Shown here piece by piece: positions 43,392 to 55,244 of a stretch of 64,000 nt of DNA (positions are counted from its first letter, which is position 1; the number at the start of each line of letters is the position of its first letter). The stretch is from Theropithecus gelada. Lineage: Eukaryota > Chordata > Mammalia > Primates > Cercopithecidae. The stretch spans positions 158,109,732-158,173,731 of the forward strand of contig NC_037673.1 of the NCBI RefSeq assembly GCF_003255815.1. The letters are read 5' to 3'. Made by a program: the position numbers and the translations under genes. The notes beneath the pieces were generated by a model. The model searched no databases. It was given only the letters and a program-made list of their open reading frames with translations, and was not told the origin of the DNA.

Positions 43392-43420
<29 letters not shown>
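43109..43420 (+). mobile_element. L1PA 3' end with a short 5' inversion
   Basis: From 43135 it reads ACAGAAAACCAAACGCCACA, TGTTCTCACTCATAAGTGGG, AACACATGGACACAGGAAGG, GATAGCATTAGGAGAAATAC, AACAAACCTGCACGTTCTGC, the sense L1PA 3' end, with an (AAT)n tail. The first about 26 bases (43109-43134) are instead antisense L1 from the stretch just upstream (TCCTGTGTTAGTTCGCTGAG). The tail ends at AAGATCTCTC (43421-43430), nearly matching AAGATATCTCT at 43098-43108, a likely target duplication. Confidence 0.9.
43380..43420. repeat. (AAT)n microsatellite in the L1 tail
   Basis: An AAT/ATA trinucleotide run grown in the L1PA poly-A tail, with one CAA interruption near 43391. The leucine run in the minus frame at 43265-43582 is read from it. 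Confidence 0.95.
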
Positions 43421-43422
<2 letters not shown>

Positions 43423-44035
43423 GATCTCTCACAACACCAAACAAGTATTGACAAGAATGTGAAGAAACTAGAAGTACATTGCCAGTAGAGGTGTGAAATG
43501 GTAAAATCATTTTGCAAAAGTACTGCACGGTTTCCATTAATTTCAAATATATATGTACCCTACAATCCAGAAATTCCATCATTGGTTATCTACTCAGGAA
43601 AAATAAAAACATATGTCTTCAATTATAAATAATGTTTACAGCAGCTTTATGCGTAATAGTCAAGCACTGGAAACAACCCAAATGTTCATCAACAATGAGG
43701 GAATAAACAAATTTTAGTATATAACTATAGTGTAATATAACATAATAAAAATGATACACACAACATAGATCATTCTCAAAAATATATTTCATAATCCTTT
43801 TATATCAAATCTAAAACAGGCAAAAGTAATCAATAGTAACAGACAGCACATCAGCTACTGTTTCTAAAGACAACTGACTGTAAAAGGGCATGAGGGAACA
43901 TTGTGGGGTGATGGTAATATTCTATATTTGTGTGATTGTTACATTTATGTATTTATTTGTCAAAACTTATAGAACTGTAAACTTAAGGTTCATTCTTTCC
44001 ACTATATATAACATTTTTCTCAATGAAAAAGAAAA
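43421..44035 (+). mobile_element. Second old L1, 3' end
   Basis: AACAAGTATTGACAAGAATG, TTGCCAGTAGAGGTGTGAAA, AATCCAGAAATTCCATCATT, AAACAACCCAAATGTTCATC, AAACAGGCAAAAGTAATCAA, GTCAAAACTTATAGAACTGT follow the L1MC/L1ME end in sense. Confidence 0.85.
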
Positions 44036-44406
44036 AGAGAGAAAGCTATAGTCCAAGGTCACAGAATTAGTTGTTATAACACATGAGTTAGAATGTCAAT
44101 GGACTCATTTCTTTTCTAGGACATTTAGGATTTCAATAATTTTAATGTGAGCTGAAAAATTCCTAACAGTGATAATACTAGTCATTTTGGATTGGTGTGA
44201 GACATTGAATTTAGCTTAATATCTGTGCCAAGACATTGAACTTAGATTCTCATCTATGCCAAGGAAATCTTTTTGGTATTAAAAGTTTACAGCACGTTGT
44301 TAAAGAATAGTGGAACTGGATATCACAGGGAAGTACCTAAGAAACAAGCAATGAAATGTTATTTTTACCTACAGAGGCAGCTAAGAAAAATACATATAAG
44401 AGAAAG

Positions 44407-44711
44407 GGTGCCGGGCGCGGTGGCTCACACCTGTAATCCCAGCACTTTGGGAGGCTGAGGCGGGCGGATCACGAGGTTAGGAGATCGAGATCATCCTGGC
44501 TAACATGGCGAAACCCTGTCTCTACTAAAAATACAAAAAAAAATTAGCCGGGCGAGGTGACGGGCGCCTGTAGTCCCAGCTGCTCGGGAGGCTGAGGCAG
44601 GAGAATGGCGTGAGTGAACCCGGGAGGCGGAGCTTGCAGTGAGCCGAGATTGCGCCACTGCGCTCCAGCCTGGGCGACAGAGCCAGACTCCGTTTCAAAA
44701 AAAAAAAAAAA
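44407..44711 (+). mobile_element. AluY
   Basis: Full dimer starting GTGCCGGGCGCGGTGGCTCA with CACGAGGTTAGGAGATCGAG, GGGCGAGGTGACGGGCGCCT and GGAGCTTGCAGTGAGCCGAG, then an A15 tail. AAGAGAAAG at 44398-44406 and 44712-44720 is the target duplication. A 4-bp GTGA duplication gives GGCGTGAGTGAACC where AluY has GGCGTGAACC. Confidence 0.96.
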
Positions 44712-44720
44712 GAGAAAGAT

Positions 44721-45409
44721 CAGATATCAAGTTTTATAGCACAAGCAAGACTGAAGAGGCAAAAGTTTCAAATAATTTGGGCTAAAAATAATCAATGATA
44801 TAGAAATGCTTCCATACGAGAAGAGACTAAAAGCTTTCTTTTATTCTATCAAGACAGAATATAGCAAGGGCGTGACTAAAGAGCTTTAAATGGATGGGAG
44901 AGATAATTGAATTCACTTAGAAGGAAACTTTGGTAAACTCTTGTAATCACTAATTTATTGAGGAGTTTCTTCTATATCCTCAATAAATGGCAACAATATT
45001 TCAGCTAAAATACTGGTTATTTCATTAGTAATGGTTGCCCGAAATCTTATGTTAAGACATATTCTGGAGTCTATCTAGGTTAAGTGTAAAGAACACCATA
45101 ATTGACCAATGCTGTGTTCTCTAGTCATGGATGAGGAAAAGTGAAGTGCTCTCCAGCACTCTTGACTAAGGATTATAAAGCATATTCCCTGAATAGCTAT
45201 AGTCTCCAGAGGGCAAGTGTCAATATTGGGTAGTACATTGTGAGCTAGAATTGCCTTCACTTGGTGTTACCTCTGGTCTGTTACATGACGTTTAATCTTC
45301 CTTCAACATCTCAGCATCTTAGATATTTGGAAAAATCTATCATATTCTTATTATTTTCTTATTTAAGTCAAATATCTATTTCATTTAGTTATTGCTCATA
45401 ATCCCAGTT
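44721..45409. other. Unassigned sequence
   Basis: No repeat family or credible open frame recognised. Confidence 0.4.
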
Positions 45410-45535
45410 ACTGTTACTGCTTAAAAATGCCAAATGGCACCTTATTCCAGGACGGTTGGAACCATATCCTACTTATCTTTGTATCTTAAGCACCTCCCAC
45501 AAACTTGATAATGAAAACTTGTTGAGTGAATAGGA
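45410..45535 (+). mobile_element. Possible L2 3' fragment
   Basis: GGACGGTTGGAACCATATCC, TACTTATCTTTGTATCTTAA, GCACCTCCCACAAACTTGAT, GAAAACTTGTTGAGTGAATA resembles the sense L2 end (..TTGTTCACTGCTGTATCCCCAGCACC..AATATTTGTTGAATGAATG). Confidence 0.55.
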
Positions 45536-48500
45536 CACTTTACTTTTTTCAGTCTTGTACTTAAATTTTGATGGTACGATTCTAGATTTCATTGTAAATG
45601 CTCTCTCCATAATGTAGAAGTATCTGCTATATACCTAGTAACAAATTTACAAGGTTTTCAAAATAATACTTCAGGTGTTAGAGCAAACTGATATTTAACT
45701 ACATACAAAATGAAATCAGAGCAGTGTATGCTTCCTATGTATGGTCCTGACATTTTGTGTCTATTAGTCTGAGTTACAAAAGCGGATATATCATCATGGA
45801 TGATAGAATGAATTCAAACAGCCATCTCTGCCTTGAAGTTTTTGTTGTAGTTCAACATTGATATTTTCCTGTTTGAATCAGCAATGGCAAAATCATAGGT
45901 TTTGAACAGTGACTTTGTTCTAAGAATTTCACTATATACTCTACATATATTATTTGTTCCTCAGTACAATTTATTAGGGTCAAAATTTCATTATATGCAC
46001 GACTCTCTATCTTCTGCCAAAAAATATACATTAGAAAATAATTTCTTTAAATTTGTGGATCATAAGATGAATGCTGTGTTACTTATAAATGACAATTTTG
46101 CACACCCAATTAAACAAAAGTGCTGTGTAAATAGAAAATTCTGTGTTAATGCAGATAATATCTATGTTTCTGGTGAATATTTTTGAAAAATTACAAATTG
46201 ATTTTATGCTACTGTTAATTATGATTTTATAGCACCATTAAATTTAAGACAGTTTCTTTTATGATACAAATGTAATTATTTGGGGTGAATAGAGGTAAAA
46301 TAAATTATTAAGACTGCTGTATACTACAATTAACTCCCAAGACAAATAATTTCATTTATAATTCTGTGTCAAAACTACAGTGCTTTCAACGTTCATTATA
46401 CAAATTATTTTTTACATCTTTTCATAATTTAATTTACTCACCTAAATGACTATAAAATACATCAAAATAATTAGGAATAACTGATTATGTCATTCTTATA
46501 TGTCCATAAATATATTTAAGATGTTATGCTGCATATATTATATTAATCTCTAATAAAATAAACTTCTATAAAATCAAATTTATTTTATATTAGTATAATT
46601 TTCCTGGGATACATTTTTAAAAATAATAATACAATTATCATATTCTTTCAAGATAATTAGCAGATCTTGACTAAAAGATTAATAATATTTTAATAACCCA
46701 AGATTATTGTTTGTTTGTTTGTTTTTAATTGGCTCCCAGGGTGTCATTTCTACTATTTCGTGATGTTGTTCTTTCCACGAATACACTTCTTTTTCAATAG
46801 AAAAACTCAGATTTTGTGCACATCACCCCCCACAAGATTTTAAAGCAATTTCAATCCCATAAGCAGTAATTATAGTGCAATTTATAAATAGGGAGTTACA
46901 AAATAATAGAGTATGGTGTTACAATACCATCCCACTTCCCACTCTACCATCTCTTCGAATAAAGATGTTGAGATAAGTTAATTTCTTCTAATGAAGTCAG
47001 AGTGTATGGTTCTCCCAAGAACTGAGTATGAGTCACTTTTTACAGTATCTCAGATCTTAGAAGGGAAGGAATTGCTGGTGGTGATATGTTACCGTGGTTT
47101 CTAAAAGGTAAGATATTTTGATTTGTACATGATAGAGGTTGCATGTGAGGCCCAGAGAAGTTGTCGCATGCTGGAATTAATAATACAACTAGTAAGGTCC
47201 TAATACCTCAAGTCCTGGATTTAGGTCTAGGTTTAGTTGCTGTGTTATGTAAATTTGTTAGAAGAAATTTCTTGTTCTCTTCCATTTGTGTTTTTAGAGA
47301 GAGGAAGAGACTGCCGATTCCAAGGGGTATTTATTGGATGCACATTTCCAGCTCCTTCCTTTGGCTCCTCATTTTTTTCCTTTCCATGGTGATATCCATC
47401 AATCTAAGGAAATTTAGCAATAGGTCTCAAATGCATGCTAGATAGAATTTGCCAAGGTTTTTTTGTGTTACATTATCTATTTTACAGTAATGTTGAGAAC
47501 TCTTTTTTATTTGCCTAATAGAGGCTATTTATCAATGTGTTAGCAATCTAGGAAAGGAGGGGTGAATTACCTAGTGGCCCCACATCTCCAAAAATTGGGA
47601 AAAAATTACCCCACCAATTAAGATTCTAGGGTGCTTCCCAGTCCTTGTCACATCAAGACACACATATGAAATTCCATTCTTTAGCACATTAGGGTAAAGA
47701 GAGGATGCTGTCTGGAAATAGTCAGAAAAGGAATCCCACTGCCTTAGACCCAGACCATTCCCTCCCAGATGCAAAGACAATCTCTTTCTGAGTGTTTACT
47801 AAATTCTCCTTCCATCCTCATTCCCTTCCTCCATCCTTCTCTCTCTTTTTCTATCTTCTTTTCTGTCTTTTCCGTTCCTTTTCTCATAGCTGTTAAAGAG
47901 TGGTAATCTTAAGGAAAAAGCACCCTCTTTGCATGAAACCCAAGGGCAGTCAAGGAGAGCTAGAATCCAGCCAATTATAACATTAATGCTAGTAGAAGCC
48001 AGATATACCTAACTGGTAGTTTGATATGTCAGTTACAACTATTCTTATATATTCCTTAAAAGTCCAACGGACTTTTATACTAGGCAACATTAGAGAATGG
48101 TATAGTGTTGCAATTACTTGTCTGCTTTTCTGATAAATAACAGTCTACATTTTAAAACATCCGTTTCTCAAATGTATCCTAATTAGGCTAAACCATAACA
48201 GAAAACAGGACTATGTTCTGTTTGATAAAACCTTTTGTCATTTACCAAGAAAGAAATATTTCCCCCCCTTTTTTTTTTTTTTTTTGCTTTGATTCTATCC
48301 TCCTCTTCCAATTAAATGATCAAGTAGTGTTTGGTTCAGTTGAAAATGTATTATTAATTATCTATGATGCTCTATAATTCAGTGCATGCCCTGGACAACT
48401 TAGCTTCGCGATCTGTTGGTTTATTGGCCTGGAAGAACATGAATAGTGAGGCTTTGGAACTACAGAAACTCAAGGCAGAAAGTTCTAAGTAAGCATATAA

Positions 48501-48924
48501 ACAGAGATAAGCATCTAAGCCATCTAAACTGCAAAGTGTCAAATGGTGTCTTTTCAGCATTGGTGACTGGACAGGCTGCCCTAGGGACTACTTAACCCTG
48601 CTGTTCTAGGGCAGCCAGGCAGCCACAGATAATACCTAAATGAATGAGTGTGACCGACTCTGGCCCATGGACTGTAATTTTTCCAACCTCTGATCTAAAT
48701 GTGCCATTTGTAGATACAGGATGTGCTATCTCAAGATGATATAACTTCTGTACAGTTTCAGATGCCTGGCAGGAAGCAAGGTCTCCTACCTCCCAGATGT
48801 TCACTCTTTACATACTATCGGACTGCTTCCACTTGTGGCTCAATATTAGGGTGGAAGATGACGCTAAAATAATCAGGGGTGTTTTATTTGTTATGTAAAT
48901 ATAAAAATTAAACAGACAAATACC
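45536..48924. other. Unassigned AT-rich sequence
   Basis: About 3.4 kb with no repeat family I can name. The plus frame at 45902-46186 (94 residues) and the plus frame at 47161-47445 (94 residues) show no domain. Simple runs occur at 46712-46730 (GTTT) and 48260-48285 (C then T). Confidence 0.4.
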
Positions 48925-49145
48925 ACTAGCTAATATTTATTTATACAATACTATGCATTATGTAATATGCTAAATTTTTACACGTACTTATTTAACCAGC
49001 TCCCAACCCTGTGAGAGTAGATACATTTATTATGTATAGTTTGTGCTTAAGAAACTGAGGCTTAGAGATTTTAGGTTAAGTTGCCGAGGCTACAAAGTAA
49101 GAGGCACAGCTAAGACTCCATCCTGGTTACCAAATCTGATAGGGA
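48925..49145 (-). mobile_element. MIR SINE, antisense
   Basis: It contains CTAATATTTATTTATACAAT, TTACACGTACTTATTTAACC, AAGAAACTGAGGCTTAGAGA, GTTAAGTTGCCGAGGCTACA, AAGTAAGAGGCACAGCTAAG. The antisense MIR core (GAGGAAACTGAGGCACAGAGAGGTTAAGTAACTTGCCC) is plain. Confidence 0.85.
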
Positions 49146-49789
49146 TACTCATATCATATTGCTTCCATTTGCAAATATGTTGAGTGTGTGGGGCATCCAC
49201 TGTTTAGGGCCACTAGGCTCCCATTTCATATTGTTTAGTATAATGCCAGGATAATGCCAGCCTAAGCAGTTGAAATTTGTATTTTGACAGTTTTTTTTTC
49301 TTTAATCTCTTTATCCACAGGACTGGCTACTTAATGAACCCCAAAGAGTTTGGGATGCCCCAAGAGATTTATGATCCTTTGCCAAATACCAGAGGGAAAT
49401 AAGAACCATGCCAGATGGGTTCAACCGAGAACTGGTGCCCTGTCCCCCTCCATTTACCTTTAAATCATTAACATATAATTATAATGCTAAAGTCTCCACC
49501 CATAGGAGAAAATCACCATGATTTTCTAAACATACATCATATGAAGAGGGATGTGTATGATCTGTGCCTTCACTCTGGAGTTCCTGCCTGCATTTGTTTA
49601 CATACCTCCCCACCCCACATCTCAATTCTGAAAATTCCCCAGCTTCACACAGCTCAGCTCCTGGAGGTAGGAAGAGGTTCTTTAGAGTGAGAGCTCACTC
49701 CATCTCCATTCCTGGCCAGGAATAAAACCTGCTTGCCTTTTTCCCAATTGGGTGTTCTTTCTTTGTGATCAAAATAAAGTAGGGAAAGA
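49146..49789. other. Unassigned sequence
   Basis: No family recognised. The plus frame at 49484-49690 has no supporting feature. Confidence 0.4.
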
Positions 49790-50232
49790 ACCCGGTTTAC
49801 CGGTGACACAAAGACATCATGTCCTAATCCTTAAAACTTTTGTAAATTTTATCATATTTGGAAAAAGAACCTGTGCAGATATAACTAATGATTTTGAGCT
49901 GAGGAGATTACTCTGGATTATATGGCTGGAACATAAATAAACTTACAGATCTAATAAGAGAAAGGGAAAGGGAGTTTTGAGAGGAACAGAGGAGGCAATG
50001 TGATGGTGAAATCAAGGCTGACAATGGAGTGATGCAGCCACAAGCCAAGGAGTGCCTGAGGCCATTAGAACCTGAGACAGGCCTGGATCTCATTCGTCAA
50101 AGTCCCTAGAGGCAGATGGTTCCTGCAGAATTTTGAGTTTCTTGCCAACAAAACTGTGGAAGAATCAATTTGTATTGATTAAGCCACCCAGTTTGTAGTA
50201 ACCTGTTACAACAGTCTCAGGATACTGATCCA
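49790..50232 (+). mobile_element. MLT1-type LTR (ERVL-MaLR)
   Basis: CATGTCCTAATCCTTAAAAC, TTTATCATATTTGGAAAAAG, AACCTGTGCAGATATAACTA, GAGTGATGCAGCCACAAGCC, AAGGAGTGCCTGAGGCCATT, TTAAGCCACCCAGTTTGTAG, AACCTGTTACAACAGTCTCA follow the MLT1 LTR from U3 to the 3' end. Confidence 0.85.
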
Positions 50233-50943
50233 GAAACCATGTCCTGATTTCCCTCTGGACCATCTCCCCTTCCCCACCCTCTACCCATTTGCCTCATGTG
50301 GGAAGTGGCTGCTCCCTTGTCTCTAGAAGTGGTGCATTTGACCCCATCCTAAGCCAATTCAACTTTACATTTCTCTGGCCTCAAGATTAGCTCAGGAATG
50401 AACACATAACCTAGACATCGAATGGAAGTGAGTATATGATGTTCATAGCTACTATAAATACTGTATCTTTCCTGCTGGATTGGAAAAAAAAAAAAAAAAA
50501 AGGCGGGGGGGGGGGCTTATAGTTGGTTAACCTGAATGGTCTCCTGCAACCATGAGGGAAGAGGTTACTTAGTAATGGAAGCAACTAGAAGAAATCAATC
50601 TGGAGATTGGTAGATTTGAGTTTCAGTGGGTTTTTTTTGGGCCCCTGTCTAAAGTTTGCGGTAGGACAAGCCCTGCTGTTGGAATTCCTAAATACAGGAG
50701 CCAAACATTTCCTTTTATAGATAAGGATAGATAATAATGAGTTTTCTGTCTTCTCATCATAGTGGCTCCTAATTATGGTGGGCTGAGCTTTTTAGAAACT
50801 TTATATAAAGTGAAATTTATGTCAGCTTGTGAAATCCTATTTTATGAACTTTTTAAAAATCTCAATGATAATGTAGAATCTGCCAGAAAAATATTTGCAC
50901 ATCAAAGTATGTTGTGTCAAGACTAGTTGATATTTTACCATAG
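50233..50943. other. Unassigned sequence with an A/G homopolymer pair
   Basis: No repeat family recognised. A-run at 50484-50501 and G-run at 50505-50515. Confidence 0.4.
50484..50515. repeat. A18 then G11 homopolymer pair
   Basis: Eighteen A, GGC, then eleven G. It is prone to length error in sequencing and replication. Confidence 0.95.
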
Positions 50944-51711
50944 TGACACAGGGGAGTTCCCTTATCCCCCTCGCAGGGCATGCGACAAGGATTTTGTCTC
51001 TTCTTCATGCCCTGCTGCTCAAACCCCTAGGGGGAGCATGCGGGCGGATGGTGGGGAGCGTTTTGGGGCTCCGATCCCACAGCAGCATCTTGGAATGAGT
51101 GTTTACAACTCCCGAAACCCCAGTGGGCATGTGTTAGTGTGTTCTTTCAGCTTTGCCGTCTGCAAGTGACTTGGGTTAATCAACTCAGTTAGATGCTCTG
51201 CCTTATCCAAAGGACAGAGGGCTTTCCGTATCCGGGGTTCTTGCCCTTGTGTACTGGAAATATTGGATCACACATGGGCTTGGAGGATGAGTGCAAGATT
51301 GCATTAAGTGGTGGAGGTAGCACTCAGTGAGATGGATGGGGGCCAGAAGGGGATGGAGTGGGAAGGTGGTCTTCCCCTGGAGTCAGGCTGCCCAGCGCCG
51401 AACGAGATCTCCTCCCATCACCCCAGGGCATTCCCCTGGCCTCCACCTTCTTCCACCTTCTGTGGCCTGTCGGTGTCTGTTAGTGTCTGCCAGTGTGTTC
51501 TTCTGCTTCTCTTGATGTCCAACTGCTTGTGTCTGTGCCTGCTAGGGTCTCCGGTTTTTATAGGAACAAGATGGGGGGGGGGCGTGGCAGACCAAAAGGC
51601 AACTTTTTGGGCAGAAAACAGAAACGTCTGTCCTCATTTAGGTCTGTGGGCACAGGCCACAGGGACCACGCCCCTTTCTACCCAACACTTTCCTGAGCCC
51701 CTGCCTTATCA
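50944..51711 (-). mobile_element. Class I ERV solo LTR of unassigned family, antisense
   Basis: On the plus strand it begins TGACACAGGGGAGTTCCC and ends CCCTGCCTTATCA, so the antisense reads TG to CA. ATAG lies on both sides (50940-50943 and 51712-51715), a 4-bp duplication as made by class I ERVs. On the minus strand the TATAAAA box lies at 51562-51556, followed by a GC-rich R/U5. A degraded polyadenylation region is suggested near 51300-51320. The segment is far more GC- and CpG-rich than the DNA around it. The frames at 50927-51169, 51308-51715 (135 residues), 51327-51515 and 51493-51696 are in its antisense and have no coding support. Confidence 0.85.
51556..51562 (-). promoter_or_regulatory. 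Predicted LTR TATA box
   Basis: TATAAAA on the minus strand, in the setting TCCTATAAAAACCGGAGACC, typical of the end of U3 in class I ERV LTRs. Confidence 0.7.
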
Positions 51712-51927
51712 ATAGTGCTTTGAGGGGAGGAAAACAATCTCCTTTTCAGTCTTCATTCTTTATCTAACAGCTGAAATGGTATCACAACTGTAAAATTATT
51801 TTATCACTTCTTTCATATTGTTCTCTAAACCTACTTCTTGCTTCCAAAAATGTTCAGCAACTGTGCAATTTTGTGAATTTGACACTGTTTCTCATTGCTG
51901 CATTAATCTCTTACTCTCTTCCTCAGT
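51712..51927. other. Unassigned sequence
   Basis: Nothing recognised after the ATAG target duplication. Confidence 0.4.
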
Positions 51928-52240
51928 CTTTTTTTTTTTTTTCATTTTTTGAGACAGGGCCTTACTCTGTCACTCAGACTGGATCAAGTGCGGTGGCACC
52001 ATCATTACTGCAGCCTTGACCTTCCGGGCTCTGATGATCCTCTCACCTCAGCCACCTGAGCAGCTGGGACCACAGGTATGTGCCACCATGCCCTGCCGAT
52101 TTTTGTTTGTTTTTGTTTTTGTAGAGATGAGGTTTGGCCATGTTGCCCAGACTGGTCTCAAACTCCTGGGCTCAAATGATCTGTCTGCTTTGGCCTTCCC
52201 AAAGTGTTGGAATTACTGGCGTGAACCACCACACTCAACC
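51928..52240 (-). mobile_element. AluJ, antisense
   Basis: T15 tail, GAGACAGGGCCTTACTCTGT, GAGCAGCTGGGACCACAGGT, GAACTCCTGGGCTCAAATGA-type J wording, and GCGTGAACCACCACACTCAA. CCTCAGTCTT (51921-51930) and CCTCATTCTT (52239-52248) form a one-mismatch target duplication. The plus frame at 52016-52270 is antisense Alu. Confidence 0.92.
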
Positions 52241-52628
52241 TCATTCTTAACTCATACATTTAAGTATTAGTTTTATTTTCTAATAAAAGTAATCAGAGGA
52301 AGAGAATTTTTCCATATTTTTGGGGCAGGTGTTTTTGTATTTTACCTCAAAACAAATGGTTTCACCATAGTTATCTGTAGTCAAAATGCTCCCTCTTCAT
52401 AGTTTGGTTAAAATTAAAAACTTAAAACCAACTAAAATTCCAAGTGTTCATTCTGGAAGATTTTTTTTTTTTTTTTTTTTTTTTTTAGACAAAGCTTATG
52501 CCATAGCACATTCAAGAGGACTTTTCCTAATTTAATAAATATCAATCAGTAGTATATAACTAAAACAACACAGTTTAATTAATTATCTATAATTTCAATG
52601 TTCCCAACTCTGTTTAAAAACGTTTTTC
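52241..52628. other. Unassigned sequence with a T-run at 52461-52486
   Basis: No family recognised. The T-run is about 26 bp and pure. Confidence 0.4.
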
Positions 52629-52885
52629 TTTGGGAGGCCAAGGCGGGCAGATCACGAGGTCAGGAGATCGAGACCATACTGGCTAACACAGTGAAACTCC
52701 ATCTCTACTAAAAATACAAAAACAAAATTAGCCGGGCCTGGTGGTCGCTTGCCTGTAGTCCCAGGCGGGAGAAGGGCGTGAATCCGGGAGGTGGAGCTTG
52801 CAGTGAGCCGAGATTGCGCCACTGCACTCCAGCCTGGGCGACACAGCAAGACTCCATCTAAAAAAAAAAAAAAAAAAAAAAAAAA
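52629..52885 (+). mobile_element. 5'-truncated AluY
   Basis: Starts inside the left arm at TTTGGGAGGCCAAGGCGGGC, with CACGAGGTCAGGAGATCGAG and GGAGCTTGCAGTGAGCCGAG, then an A25 tail. A short internal deletion removes the CTACTCGGGAGGCTGA region. Confidence 0.94.
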
Positions 52886-53850
52886 TATTTGTCAACCCCT
52901 AAATAGAAAAGGTAGCTGAATAAATGACATAAACTTTAAAAAAATGAAATGAAATAATACAGGCATTGAATATGCACATATGACAATCATTACAGCATAG
53001 CGCTTCCTTCAATTGAATGGGTGTTTGAATTTTTTGCTAAGAAAATTACTGAATATAGGAAGTTTGTGGTAAAGACAGAAAGAAACCAGTGACTAAGTTA
53101 ACAACACTTTGTAATACTTGGCATACCCATATTTTCATGCAGAATAAAATTGTTTCATAATATAGCATGCATGGTTTTCCTTACATCTAAGAAATGTTGT
53201 CATCACAGCTATTGCCAATACACAGAAGAAGTAAAAAAAAAAAAAATGGAGCAAGTTGCCTATACTATATGAATTATAAGAAGTTGAACACTTTGCTTAA
53301 TGATCTTATGAACTATTGGTCCCTGATGCATTTCCTAGGTTATGCGCATGGTGGTTGAGCTAACTGTGTGGGTCACAATGCTCATTAATTTATACATAGA
53401 TGATTAAATTAATACCATGCTTAGTCTTGCTTGGTTGTTTTAATCTTCAAATCACCACATCCCAAATTTTTCTGAAGTTCAGGTTTCTTCTATCTAACAT
53501 TCAAAACGTAACTAGAAATATAGTCTTCATATCATAGACACGGTGCTCTTTTGTGCAAATTTGGGCAGTGCTGTGGACACCCAACTGGGAGATTTTTGTT
53601 TGGCCTGTTCCTCTGGGAATAGATAGACATAACTGAAATTAATTTTTTTTGCATGGATCATCCTTCCTATCACTGGGTCCAGTATCCTGCCTCTAGAAGC
53701 TGTGTCTTACTTTCTTTATTCCCTTATGTTCTGAATCAGTAGATATGTCGAATATTGAAATTTCAAAAATCCTCATATTATATAGAAGAAAGGAGAAGAC
53801 GAAATATTTTGAGATGAAAGGCTTTAGATTCATCTCCGGTGGTTAAATTT
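52886..53850. other. Unassigned AT-rich sequence
   Basis: No repeat family or gene recognised. Confidence 0.4.
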
Positions 53851-53862
53851 AAGAAATGAAGA

Positions 53863-54170
53863 GGGCCGGGCGCGGGGGCTCACGCCTGTAATCCCAGCAC
53901 TTTGGGAGGCGGAGGTGGGCGGATCACGAGGTTAGGAGATCCAGACGTCCCTGGCCAACACGGTGAAACCCCATCTCTACTAAAAATACAAAAAATTAGC
54001 CGGACGAGGTGACGGGCGCCTGTTGTCCCTGCTACTCGGGAGGCTGAGGCGAGAGAATGGTGTGAACCCGGGAGGTGGAGATTGCAGTGAGCTGAGATCC
54101 TGCCACTGCACTCCAGCCCGGGCCACAGAGTGAGACTTCATCTCAAAAAAAAAAAAAAAAAAAGAAGAAG
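53863..54170 (+). mobile_element. AluY
   Basis: Full dimer: GGGCCGGGCGCGGGGGCTCA, CACGAGGTTAGGAGATCCAG, GGACGAGGTGACGGGCGCCT, TGTGAACCCGGGAGGTGGAG, then an A-rich tail with AAG repeats. AAGAAATGAAGA at 53851-53862 and 54171-54182 is an exact 12-bp target duplication. Confidence 0.97.
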
Positions 54171-54182
54171 AAGAAATGAAGA

Positions 54183-55244
54183 AATATAGAGTGATAGAAA
54201 GAGGACTAAACCATAAACTAATAGCACGTGATCCAGAATGGTTGTGATACCAGTTAATCAGGAAGTCTTAATATAGTTCTTCATTCCAACTGAAGTCATT
54301 CTCAGCACGTGCTAGTAGGTATGGAGGCAGATAGTATTTCAAAAGGAAAAGAACAAATATTCATGGGTGTCTGCTCTGTGCCAGTCACTTTGCCCAGTAG
54401 TCTTCATGCAACATCATGTGTGATGCTCATGACCTCATCATAATTAAATAATTAATCATATATGTTAAGTAAATACTAGATAGAAAATAAAAGGAGACTT
54501 AGAGTTCAACTGCTGAAAAGATGGATTATTCAGTATTTATTTTGGTAATAGGGGAAACAATCTAGAAAAAAATAAATTATGCATCGAAATAGATTTTGAA
54601 TGCAATAACAAGTTAAATGTAATAAATAAAACATTAATAATACAACTTAGAAGAATCATAATTAAATAAACCAGCAATTTTTTATTGAGTGCCTACTACA
54701 TACCCTGCATTAGATTTTATGATCAATATAAAAGTTATATGCTTTTTGGTTTTGCTGAGTATCATAAAGTTACTTGGAAACAATTGGTTCTCAAAGTGGT
54801 TTCTCTAGAGAAGGTAGAAGTAGAGTGTATTGAACGCCTCTTATACTCTGCTTCAAAATCTTCTGGTCCCACTTATCATTCCAGTACTGCTTCTATGACC
54901 AACCCAGAACAGGTTTTTAACTGTTTCATCCAAACAGAACCTCCTAGTATTTGCATCCAACTCTAGAGCTTTCTATTAGGTACTCCAAAATGTGCAACCT
55001 GGAAATGAGCTTGAATTAATTTCCTGGAGGTCACTCCTGGTCAGTGGAGGATGAGTCTCTATAAATAAATAATATCCCCTTTCATCACCAGGTGGACAGT
55101 TTTGAGGACATATTTTATAAGGTTCATTAGGATATCCCTCAGGATGCAGAATCAATAATACATTAGGGGTGGGAACCTGGATAACATGTTTGCATTAACT
55201 TATTTCCTGTTTTACAACTTTTGTCTTGAAAATCTGGCTGTCTA
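54183..55244. other. Mostly unassigned; possible antisense L2 at 54678-54720
   Basis: TTTTTTATTGAGTGCCTACT, ACATACCCTGCATTAGATTT resembles antisense L2. The plus frame at 54685-54966 (93 residues) starts inside that stretch and lacks coding support. Confidence 0.4.

Noticed and set aside
43265..43582. 105-residue frame with a long leucine run
   Set aside because: The leucines are read from the (AAT)n tail of an L1; not a transmembrane protein.
45902..46186. 94-residue plus-strand frame
   Set aside because: AT-rich chance reading with no recognisable motif.
51308..51715. 135-residue plus-strand open frame in the GC-rich island
   Set aside because: It is the antisense of an ERV LTR with exact target duplication. 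GC-rich DNA has few stops, and no domain is visible.
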